Source of the DNA: Ooceraea biroi
Lineage: Eukaryota > Arthropoda > Insecta > Hymenoptera > Formicidae
Direction: 5' to 3'
Length of the DNA stretch: 64,000 bases
Assembly (NCBI RefSeq): GCF_003672135.1
Contig: NC_039511.1
Location: forward strand, 13,852,464-13,916,463
The notes beneath the pieces were generated by a model. The model ran no database searches, was not told the origin of the DNA, and saw nothing but the letters and a program-made list of their open reading frames with translations. Shown here piece after piece: positions 22,101-35,000 of this stretch (position 1 is its first letter; the number at the start of each line of letters is the position of its first letter). The position numbers and the translations under genes were made by a program.

Positions 22101-25100
22101 ATTGTGCTTGTTTTTGACCCCGAGGAAGAAATGGAAAGTTTTAAGTGACTGCTTTATTTTAGTATTGCTCAAGGTAATACGGCCAGCACTGATCATTTCG
22201 AAATTTGAAGAAATCCCGAGGAAGCAATTTAATACTGGCACATACGTGTATATGCGTGCAGGCCTCTTTTTCTCTGTGTGTGTGTGTGTGTGAGTGTGGT
22301 TAGTAGTTTTAATGTGCAATTATCGTATGAAATACATCGAAAGAAGTAAGTCAAAGTAAACCTTATCAATGTTACACAAAGTATCACTTTGATAGGAGTT
22401 TGTCAAAATTTCTGATGATGAGAATTATCATTTGCAGTAAATATATCTGATACATACATAAGGCAAACATTAATACTTCCAAAGCAGCAAGCAATTAATA
22501 AAAATATTGCTAGATGTTTTGTCTATCAAGTTTTCAGAAATCTGACAAATTACGCATTATATAAGTTTGCATAATTGTATATAAATAACGTTTGAATGAA
22601 ATTACAATTCTGTTAAAATTTTAATCATGCAAATGAAGCATCAATTATAGATAAAGCAGGTGTTTGCATTTAATTGATGTGCTTATTAGATTGATACTCT
22701 AAAAGACTTTAAGTCTTATGAAGAGGCTGATCACTGGCTTCAATTAAATTGCCTTGCATAATATTCTTCGTGAATGATGATGATCTAATTAAATGATTAT
22801 GATTGCACGTGATTTAGATGCAATCCAATTACGATCGAAATGCGAGAAGACAAAGCCTCGTATTGTCCGAGAAACGAATAATATTATAATCAGCGGCAAG
22901 AAGTCACATCATCTGGATAATTTAATCTTCTATTATTAGGTCATTAACTAAGTAATCCGGGTCGCGTCCAAATGGCAATACAAAATTGTAGTGAAATTGT
23001 GTTTGAGACTTCTTTTGTTTTTTAAAAATTGCTATTCTGCTATAAAAATTAATGACAAGCTATGTTGTGCTGTCACAAGTAAGTATTTAATTTGATTTAT
23101 CACCATCTAGATGCGACCCGAATTACTTAGTTAATGATTTAATAAGATTTTAATTATATTTATTACAGAGACTGCATTCTATCTCCATCATTCTTCTTAA
23201 ATTTTTCTTTACTTTTCTAATTTGTTATTTGCCGGTGTGGAACTTTGTGAAACTTTTCCGTCGCACTTGGTCATATGTAAACATAATAAAGCGATATTAG
23301 AATGCAATACATTGAGAAGTGGTTTTGCTTCATTATCATACTAGTGAGGTACTTTATGTTAACACATTTACTGGTAATACATCGATAAAAAAATTAATTA
23401 TTATGCAAAAAAATGACGTAAATATACAAGAGCACGATTTAAAAATGTTTTATTTATAATCTACCCTGCACTATTAAAAAATGTTATTCGTAGTATCGAT
23501 GAATGACGTTCATTAACTTAAAATTCATTGATACAATCAACTTTTGAGTGATGTTACGAATATTACATTGAATATTTTTCATTAACTAATGATAGGATTC
23601 ATTAATATAACGCATCACAGTTTGTTGATATAATGTACTTAAATGTTTCTTAGCTTAATGTAACATTTATTAAATCATTGAAAAAGTTCATTTTTCCAAT
23701 GAACGTGTTCAGTAGAATCAATAAACTCATTCTTAAATATGTACTATATAAAATTTTATAGACGTGATTAAACACATTCAACATATTAACGCATTATTTT
23801 GTTAGTTAATAAAATTTGTACATTAGCGCAATAATCGAATTCATAATAATAAAGTCCAATGCATGAGTCAATTACATTATTTATTAACTCAATAAAGTTT
23901 TTTGTTATGATAAACCTATGGCAGATTTTGTTCAATGTACATATTCATTGTTACAATAAATTCTAATACTAGTTTAATAACTGAAATTATCCTTTTAAGA
24001 AAACCTAAATTATTATCGTAATAAAATAATTTATTGGACCAATTTTAATGAATGTTTCATTAATGCAGTGAATACTTTTATAGGAGTTACGTACAGTTTT
24101 GGTTCGGTGTAGTAATAAACGTATGGAAAATATTCAGGATCAAGGATCGCTAAGTTTTTCATCAATTTTGAGCTTAATAACGGATAATTGACTATTATGG
24201 TAGATTAATTCATAAAATCCAGTCTGGAAAATCAAGGACAAACGAAATTGACAAACGAATAAAGCCAACAATATAAAAAAGTTCAAAAACGGTTATAAAG
24301 AGCATTGCGAGGAAAAGAAGCGGAATTTTGTGCGACAAGAAAGATTCAACGAAGGGAAATGAAGACGTAATAAAGAACCAAGGACGTATGAAGGCCGTAT
24401 GTAATGTCGAAGATTAATGCGTCGCGGGACAGGATCAAATCGATTTGCCTCAGACGAATAAATAGATCGATAGAGACGTCATATCGCGTTCTCGCGATAT
24501 TTCATCCTTTTGGCGAAAGTCTCGGCGATCCGTGGAGAGTCATCAATTGTTTCACTGCGAGGGACCGGTCATACAAGTTCGGCGTAACGGAGCGGCGGTC
24601 GTGGCTATGTACATCACCCTGGGTGGTTTCACTTCTTTCGGTAATGCTGAAGAGGTCGTGAAAGCTTGATCTAGTTTAGCGTCCGCGCGCAACGGCAGAC
24701 GGAAGCATGCGTCATGCCGGTTGCTGTTCCTGGCTGCATTCGTGAGTGGAAAGGCAGCTATCAGACTTCCTTTTCGCTATCATAGTTGAAATGACCGTCG
24801 TCGTCGTCACGTTTGAGGTCATTACCATTAACTTACCCGCGAAAAGAAGATTGGAAATAAGCCTGAGGCACAGGCATACAGAGAGAAAGATAAAAAGAGA
24901 AAGAAAGGAAGATAGGAAAGGAGAACGACTTTAAATGAGGTTGCAGGAAAATATGTAGCGAAGAGAAGGCTTCGGTCTGATTCAGAGGATTAATACGGCA
25001 GAAACAGCGACAGGAGGAAGATTATAAATAATAGAGATTCGATTGCAGATACCCGGGGTGAATTCACACTTCGCGGATGCACGGAGCGAATTACTTAATT

Positions 25101-28100
25101 TAGGCGCGAAGTCATTCAACCTATTATACCTCTTGAGCGTAAAGTCATTCAGAATACAAATATACTTTCACATTTAATAAAGATTGAAATCTTAACTCCT
25201 TGACACTTTAACACCTTCCGCCAAAAGGTTGGTAATTAGAGCGCTACGAAACGTTTTCTCCGAATGTTCAACGAGTCTCCCGAAAATATTAGAAATTCTA
25301 CTTACTTGTTTCTTTTTTTCTAGAAAACGTTTTTCTAGACGTTGATAGACTCTTGCGTTTAATGAGGGACTACTTTGTTCATTGATTGGATTTGTTCTTG
25401 ATTGGAAGTTGCGTTGATAATATAATAATCTCAATCGTTAACGTCCTTGTTGAATACCGGGCGCGATCGATAATGAGATCAAGAATTAACTGTAATGTGT
25501 ATGATTAGCACGCAGTTATGTTTGCGGCGAGTAATCGGAAGCACAATTAGTTGAATCAATTGCTCGAATTGTAAACTTCATTACCGCAAAGTATTCCATA
25601 TATCTTGCCGTGCGGGCATTGGTTACACTTGACAGACATGGAGGTATGTTAAGCAGCAATAAAAACACATCTTATGCGAATGCATTTAATGGAACGAATG
25701 CTGCGGTCTCCTTTACGTCTCACGCAGAATAGTTCACGCTCGATGCTTCTGACGGGGGCATCAAACGTGCTTGTAACAGCATTATGAAGTCTTTTTCTTA
25801 CAAGCCTTTTTCTGTAGGTATAAGATGCAATTCGTGAACATCCCACCTATATATTTGTTCCTATCTCAGGAAATGATTAAAACATGATATAAATATGAAC
25901 ATAATGTCTGTATATGAATAATGCGTCTCCTCGTCTTTATCTTTCTTTTCTCTTTCTTTCGCGATAATCTAAATTTATTGGACCATCTGTCATACTTCGC
26001 CGTTGCTGCAAAGTGGCAGGAGCAGCTGAACATAATGCATAAGTTACCATAATGGCATGTTTAAGCGGTAGGAGAAAAATAGCAATGCATGCACGACTAC
26101 CGAAAGTCTCGGCGACCGACAATCGCCTTTGCAGATATGAGACCGAAAGTCCCGGCTACCGAATGTACCCGCGTATATCATTTTCCGTGAGCAAGGTGCG
26201 CGCAACCGTAAAGAGAAAGATGGAGAAAGAGAGGTAGATTTATGCGAGCACAACCGAAACGCTTCAGTGCAATCGCGTAACGGATGTGCGTGACCAGTAA
26301 CCATCTCTCCGTAGGCCTTGAAGCAATTTTACGCGACTCTCCCTCAATTCACTGAATTTTGTAAAATTTACAGACTCAATTTCGGTGTCCCTCCGCATTC
26401 AATTACGTAAGATTAACTGATGCTGCATCGGATGTCGTGACCTATAACATCTTATTATGACCCTCTCGCTCGGTTAATGACTGATAATGTGTTCGGATAA
26501 CATCAATTTGAAGTCGATGAGTCAAAAATAAACTCTTTTAACATCAGTTTATCAAAAAGGTCGCAACAGCTCATTTAACTAAACTATCTTGACGTATTTT
26601 AAAAAACCGCTGCCGTGAAAATCGCTTCGTTTATTTTGCTTAAATTACGTGCCATGTGTGTTCATCGTAAAAGTCATTTCTCGAAGAAGTCTAAACGATT
26701 GCGTTAATGAATTCTGCCATTTCTAAATGAGTTTGCACATTAGGAAACTTTTCCCTTCGCAACTCGCATTATATTTAATTTACTTGAGATTCGTAGTTGA
26801 TTACAAATAAGAAACTTTAAAAGAATAAAGTTTTGTTTAATCTTTGCACTGAAGAAGAATCTTTCTCTCTGTCTTTCTCTCTCTCTCTCTCCCTTTCTGT
26901 CTTCTTTTCACTCCTTTTTATTAAAAACTAATATTTTTATTAAATAATTTAATTAATATTACTCTTGCATCACTGTATGATAGATATTTATAATTTATAA
27001 CGCTAAGATTTACATTGCATGCTTTTTCGCGTGGACAGCTGAAAATTCGTGCAAAATCATTAAATTTCTTTTGTTAATAAATTTTTAACCTTTTCCCGTC
27101 GGAGCACTCAGAGGCATAGGTACCCACTTGGTTGTAGTGATAATAAAACAATCGAACGCTTGAGCCGATACCCGGGCTTCGACAGGAAAGGATAAACGAG
27201 TCACGGCTAAAACCTCCTGCGTGTAATATTGTGATTTTTGCGATGAGCGCATAGGATAAACACTTTTTTCATATAAAAGACCTTGGGCTATTGATTAAGT
27301 TCATTAAAAATTCTATTGATTCTATTGACCCAGTCCTTATAGTGATATGATAATCATGCCTCTATTCAATTAAGTGCATTGCGTAAATGTACACGGTCTC
27401 ATTATTCGATCTTTGTTTGCACGTAAACTTAATGCAAGACAGGACTGTGACTTTTAATATTATTAGAAAATGTAGAAAAATCGTTGTCTGATCGCATTTA
27501 TAATAATATTTCATAAGAATATTTCATGACACGCAAATAAGTGATTATAGCTACATATATACATATATATAATACTATGTAATAACCATGTAGAGAAGAT
27601 CATTCGTGGAAGAAAGTCATTATGAAGAGATTCTGCCGCGCTTTGAAAATAATATGGATAACAATTTTTATTATTTAATATTTTTCGAAACTTGTGTGCC
27701 AAGTTTTTCATTCTTCCAATCATTTGATCTAATTATTCAAATCATTCGAGTATCCTATTATTTTGACCAGTGCAAGCGAAGATTCGCTGTTCCAAGTTTT
27801 CAGATTTAATAGTTCTGGTTCTACCGTTAGCAAAAGTGCGTTTCCGAGAAAGATAAATTAGTTTTATGTTTATATTTCTTTGCCAGTTCGCGCGCGATAC
27901 TTTCCAATCTCATTAGTACCTTTCGAAGACATAAAAATAAAAAAGATGAATTAACCTGGCGGAATGTACGTTGCATTCTTAAACATAATCGTCCTTGCTT
28001 ACTTAACGCGTTCCTATAAAATACCAGCAATACCTTTTTACGCATATATAGTTTAAGTTCCCTGCCACGTGTACCATTTTCGGTACACACTAACATTCTT

Positions 28101-28976
28101 TTATAGCCAAGTAATATTTTTATCGTTGGTAAATAAAGTGCAAGAAAGTAATTGTTGGTATCACTATTACATGATGATATTTGTTAAGCTGCATCAATTT
28201 TCACTATTTACTCTTTTTACTAAAAAATAAATAAATAAAAAATAAAAGCTCACAAAAAGCGAAAAAATAGATAATAATGTTTACATATTTATCAAACTCT
28301 ATAACATGATTTTAGTACACATGGCCTGAAAATGACAACTACTCAAAAAACGGCTTGGCCGGAAACGTGTTAAGACAATATTTCCAACTTTATTATGTTC
28401 GACTTGTCATTTGCGATAATACTAATACCGATAATGCTAATACCGATTTTTATTAAAAAAGGCAGTATAAACGGTTTTAATGTAGCGTGTGTGATGGGAT
28501 AAAAATGTGATGGGACAGTTTGCATATAAATGTACATTTTGCATTTACGTAATGCGCGTTTAATGATAAAAACTGGATTTATATTGCGGGAGTGTTGATT
28601 GTCTGCTGTTCTTGTCAGTTTGTCTTGCATTTTTTCCATTACAATTAGTGCGAGTGATTTCTTTCTCCTCTACCCTTTCTCTTTTTTAACTTTGTGTGGT
28701 TTTGCGTTTCAGGCACAACTAAGGATGAAGGACCGGAACCACGACGAGTGAAAGCGGAGCTGGAGCAACGCATGTTTTACTTGGACCAGGTGTGAAAGTG
28801 CTGTGCGGTAATACGTTCGTGCGAGATAGCCGGCGCGGTGATATCTGTCGAAACCGCGTTATCAGTACGCGATCACGAAGCGGCTAGGTGACGAGAATGA
28901 TGGCAATAACGATGTTGATTCGTGCTCATCACGAAAACAATGCTCGGCACAGATGATAATGTTAATAACGATGAAA

Positions 28977-29010
<34 letters not shown>

Positions 29011-32000
29011 CGATGATGATGATGATGATTCCTTGTAGATGCATGTACCTTGGATCGACACGCCTGGTCGCCATTAGAACGTAGAGTAATTAATTAGTTG
29101 CCTTTGAGAGAGAAAGAGAGAGACCGGTTAACAGGATTAACTAACTTTTATATCAATTTCATTCGATTGAGATTGCGACAATTCTGTCCAAACGAAGGTC
29201 CGATTTAAGATTCGAATGCTCAAGGATCAGTCTAAGCGCGACCGACACGAGAACTTCTTCACTTCTATTACTTACAGCAAGTGTTCGATTAATCCAGCAA
29301 ATCACAGATGCGATTTACGATTCAAAGGCTAGACTCCGCAAAAGTGACTGTGGTGAATAGACCAGTATCATCTAACATTAGTGTCATTGAGTAAGATTGA
29401 TTATCCAGTGGGATAGATTGTCCAGTGACATTGATCAACGAACTTGTAAAACTCGAGTTGCTGTTCTTCCTTTATCATTATAGATCAACCAAAGATTGAA
29501 AATGAAGTTCATCACGTCTTTGTTCGGGACCGGATCCCCGAAGGCTATGGGCAGGCAATACATGAAGGTCGGCAGAAACGCCCTTTTCGGCGTAAGAACT
29601 GAACAAAACGACAATATTTGCGCTGACAACGTTCCGAAACCGCTGTCCTTGTTAATCTCCAGAAAAGGAAAGCTTCGACACGGTGAGTTAGAAGCTTTAT
29701 TTATAAATACTTTTTTAAACAAGTTAATATTTTTAGAGTGGATTTTCTCATTGTTTTGTATCATTTAAGTTTATTTAAGAGATTACTTAAATTGTTAAAT
29801 TATTAAAATTCTAATTATTTGAAATGCTAATTATACGGAAATTTAATTTTGACAATTTATATTCACACGTAAATCTTAAAACAAAAGACACTATGGCGTA
29901 AATGTCGGGTGATAAAATCTGGTTAATAAGTTCTAAATTATAATTCCTACCTACGATTTTCTGCCGCAACTAACGAGTAACTTATTGTTAGATACTCACG
30001 GGAGTTTACTCCAACAATCAGACCGGAACAAGATTACAGCACGAATAATGAATTCGCATTACTCACTCGATATCTTTTTTAATTAGCCATTACTTGAAAT
30101 GGTAATTGATCTAGTGTCAATTAATCTTTGTGAGGAATTTTGCTAATAATGTATCGCTCGAATATGTAGATCACAATAGTCGTTGCTGAATTATGAAGCA
30201 AAGGCATGTAACGAGGTGTTTCTTGGTGGAGAGAGTTATGGAAGTGCGATAAGCGTTTGGAGAATGTTTGAATTTAAATTTATTCATTGCTGCCCTAGTA
30301 ATACGTACAATAAATTCACTGACCGTTCAGAATAGATATTTAACTAAAATTTATACGGTGTTATTATCTCATTTTATAAATGACTTAATATTGAAATAAA
30401 TTTTTACTTTTTTAACGTTGCAGTTATAAAAGAAGAATTATTATACTATATATTACTATAAATTTATTCCATAAATATATAAATACTATAAATTATTTAT
30501 TAGCATTTACAATCTACAGAAATTCGAAAATTGTATTTAATTTCCATGAAATATAAGGTATTTTCTAGCAAAAATTCGAAGTTTATATAATAGTTGTTAT
30601 TGAGACTTTACATCAACGATTGTCATTCATGATTAAGCATGAGAATTATCGTTTCAAACCATAACTCTAATCACATTCAAAGATAGTACATAATTAGCGT
30701 TATTCGCAGGGTTGACCAATCAATTCTCATTTCAGAATATTTAAAATATTCTCGTTATCTTATTTCGCAAATAACGAGCATACCATAGCCCATAATCGAT
30801 TAGACCATGGTTGTTTGTGTCGTCAATTAGAGTTGCGATAGATGTTTTACTGTGCTTCACGCTAATCTTTGTAAAGACTATTAGCAAGAAACATTCTGTT
30901 CGACCTTCGTGAAGCATGAAAGTTCGACTTTTCTGTATGTAAATTCATTGAATTTTTACCAATCATCGCATCAAATATTTTAGACATTCAAGTCAGATTT
31001 ACGTGAACTGTTATGACTTCTGTAATTAGTGTATACGTCAAACCTAAAGTTTTCTTATCTCGATGATGGCATAAAAAATCCAGCTAGTAATATAGTTTTT
31101 ATTAATGTTGACAGATAGGTGTTTTTTTAATTATAAAACGTTGAACTACTTATTCTAAAAATTGTATTTACAATAGAGTAAGAAAGAAGTGAAATTTTTC
31201 CCAAACCTCTTCACTTTTAATAAATAAAGAGATAAACGGTTATAAATGGAATACAAAAATTAATCTAAATTAGAAATATGACAATTTTAAAATTATAAGT
31301 TGGCACATCTGTCATTATTTAGAAGCAGTTATTTCTGCTTCGATATCTGTGCAAGACAAGTCCTCTCGAGAGTGTTATTATATTACCATAATGCGCAGAC
31401 TTGTGTTAACTCGGACATGAAAAATAATCACATTAAAGTTATTTATATCTTATAAACATATGTACTGTATATCTGATAAGTTTGTCAGACGAACGTCTGA
31501 GGAATGCTTACTTCTGTTTACTCTGTTATCAGAAATAATTATCCGCAATACCGACAAAAATCAGTAACTCATGCGTTAAGGGGTTAAAGGACAGTGTTTA
31601 GATAAGATTTTTATTTTTAGAAGACGTAAACACCATTTTAAAAAATTTACTCCAGACTAGATAAGCAATATGGTAAGAATTGCATGAATTGTGCAAACTT
31701 TTAGACGTAGCTTGATCACTTTAAATGTAAAACAAGCGAACAAGTGTGTTGTTGATGAACAGCATTCAGGACGCACAGTTGATGTGTCAACACTCCAGCT
31801 TTGGAATCTTGAGGCATTTATTAAAGAAGATAGGCGGAGTTACAACCAAAAAATTACTAAAAATTGCAATATCAATGTTGTGCCATAGTTTCTTCCATTA
31901 TTTATAACAAATTGATTACCATAAAATTATCGTAAAACTTGTTTAAGACGAGTTTCAAGATAGTTTAAAAAAGAGGCATGAAAAATCTAGACTGCTCGTC

Positions 32001-35000
32001 CGCATGTAGTACAATCACGCTTGAAAAATTCAGTCTCATCCGCTTATAATTCAGATCTATCCGGTTGGATTTTTTTTGATTGGCCAACTCATGGAGGCAT
32101 TACGTGGAAGGTTTGAAGATAACAAAAATGTGAAAAAGATGTATAAATCTGGCTCAAAGAACAGGGCAAAGATTTCATTTTGGGATAAAAATGCTAGTAC
32201 AACGATGGAACAATTGTATAACTGAAAAGGATTATTGAAAAGTAAATTGTTGCATAACAAAAATATTGATTGAATAAACCGTATTGAAAGGACGACCTTT
32301 CTTCATTCTTGTTTCCTTATTTTTGAAAGACTCTCGCATTGTAAGTAACACATAGTAGAAACTTCGAAATGGTGTTACGAATACATACGATATTCTAGAG
32401 TTAACATGATCTAAAACAAATGCAATTATCTTTAAGATCTTTTAATGAAATTCTCGTTTCCTTTTTCTCCTAATGAAAATTTAATTAGGTATCTCTACTT
32501 TCCACAACTTTTTAATTCTTAATTGTTTATTGTAAAGAACGTATAAGAAAACATGATTGGCAATGAGTTTGAAATATTTTACACACAGTATGTCTTATTT
32601 TAGTTTTTTTTGTTATATTATAATTTATACATTTAATTTATACATGTTGCAATTTATGTTTGAAATGTGTCTATAATGTTGGTGATTAAATTCCAGTAGT
32701 TTCGAGAATGCAATAATTACATGACGGTCATAGATTAAATGGAATCGTCGTAATTGTCATCCTAAGTGTCGCACAGAATGCATAAAGTTCGTTATTTCGA
32801 ACGGTTTATATCAGTAAAAATGTTCTACAATGTTCTAAAGATTAGAGAATGTACATAATTGCTATCCATCAGAATAGCGAGCATTGGTATGAGCATTCTA
32901 ACGTGAAAAATCAACATTGATGTTTGTGCGTTAACGTACTGCGTCGGATAACGGTATTAACGTGGAATTATTCTAAGCTAGCAGAATTAGTATATGATTA
33001 GCACGTGATACAGTAGCGATTGAAAGATTAATTACTTTTAGCTAATTACAAAAGGTAGCTGTAATGATTGATGAAATGCCACTGAGTGCGTACTTTATTT
33101 ATTGATAATCGAACTGACATCGACTTAAATTCTTGTTTAACTTCTTATCAGATTAGATCTCGGATGAAATATCGGTTAATCTTTCTCTACAGAGGAATCG
33201 GCACGTCAAAAGATTAGAGAGAACAAAATGCTACAGGAAAGCTGATAACGGTGTATCACCTTGTATATACACACGTATAATGTAAAACACTGTGCGCAAT
33301 GTGCTCAATGCATCTCCGGAGGCCGGAGTGCAGTGGGCCAGTGGAACGCGAGTGATAGAGGACAGGTTGCACAGTTATATGTTACGCATCCACTACGATT
33401 AAGCGCTTCACTATCACCAAGACGTGTAAAGCCCATCTCGCGGTAAAAGTCCGTTGACTAGAGAAACTTGAGACTCTGTTCTCGAGGAATCTTTTAAAAA
33501 AATAATTAAGTAATATTCGCTGTGTGTAAAACCTCTGATTTATCGTATTATTTAAAGCATTCGATAAAACAGGCGTGAATACGACACAGCCAGCATCGAA
33601 ATCTCCAATAATGCATTATCCGGCGCGTTGAAATTTCCGATGCGAAATAGAGGATATTCCCATAGTTGAAATATTTATTTTCTAATATTCCTAACATCGT
33701 GGTACCTTAATGTGACATAATTTAAATATACATAAAATAAAGTTGTTAAAATATTTATCGAAGAATCTTGAAAGGAAAAGATAGAAGAAAAATCCATCTT
33801 TCAATTCTCCCATCCTCCGGACATCCTCACCCCTAGTCTAGCGTATTCCATTCTCCGTGATACCGTTAGGTTCCGCGAGAAAATACGAGTTTCTGCTCGT
33901 CTTGTTTTCATCGTGCGCGACGTTCACGGCAAGCGTGGCACGATTTTCACTCACGCTTTGCATCACGCGAGATAGGCACGCTCTTACGTAACTCGAAACT
34001 CGTCGCCGTTCTCGAAATCTTTCTTTTAACTTTTCTCCACGCAAGAGTGACTTTGGCTTTCGGAAGTAGACATATTTGTGCGCAAACAGCTTCCTTCCTC
34101 TTTCCTACCACACAAAAATATTGTTATCAACGTTTAAAGTTTCGTAGCAGTTCCTGTTGAAATCTTTATCTAAGCAAATCTAGATTAAACGATAATTTTT
34201 ATACAAACTGTGCACAAATTGCGCAGTCATTTCACTCGAGTTAAAGCATTCGACCTGATCAAGAAAAGAATTTTAACAAATAAGAGAAACACGAAGAAAA
34301 GAGAATAACCGGTTACGTATCGTTAATATCGTTTAGATAGTATTCGATAGTATTTCTTGCGAAATTTTTGCAGTCATCGATTTACTATAATGCATATTAT
34401 AACCAAGCGATTAAAAGACTACAACACTCGCCGTCCAACGAAATGTTGGAGTTGCTCGACTTTTCGAACCTTGCGATTCGATAATCGAGGACAAAAAGTG
34501 AACAAGCCTCTGATGAAGAAGGTGTGATAAATTGTTGACTGCATCGGCGTGAATTCCGCACGAATCATTTATCTATTATTGTTATACGCGACACATAAGC
34601 CGAGCGCATTGACATATTATGCCACATTTATAAATCCGCGGTGACGGCTATCAACTTTCTAATATACTCGTCTTGCAACGCATCGTGACCGAGTCTTGTC
34701 ATTATATAGCGTTATGATATGCAGATTGACGACCATAGCCAGCAGACGAGTAGCGTGTATTATCGCGTCACGTGAGTTCGAGTCCAGCCATGTCGTATCG
34801 CACATGTGAAGAAACGTATCACGATGTCACCATTTTCCATTTGGTTTTGTATGTCACGCATGAAAGGCACGTGACATCTCATTTTCTCACCTGATCCATC
34901 TTTCGTCCTGTTTCGGGATTGTCAAAATGACAATAACCGTTCGTATCGTTCGGTGTGTTGTTGTGCAGAAAAGATATAGACAATACATCTGTATGTGGGT

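Larger units (their letters stand above)
19101..28712 (+). other. intron 1 of the CD36-family gene (9.6 kb)
   Basis: Mostly AT-rich intron. It contains the MITE at 22939-23139, the repeated-word region at about 23450-24080, and simple repeats at 19840-19890, 20481-20507, 22274-22292 and 26869-26893. A GC-richer island at about 24300-26330 has several short open frames on both strands, none with recognised similarity. Confidence 0.55.

Noticed and set aside
28862..29074. Poly-isoleucine and poly-serine open frames on the minus strand
   Set aside because: They are translations of the GAT/ATC trinucleotide repeat and have no other support.
34690..34790. Possible tRNA because of a GTTCGAGTCC word at about 34769
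   Set aside because: No matching T-stem, anticodon arm or A-box in the proper positions; the rest cannot fold as a cloverleaf.
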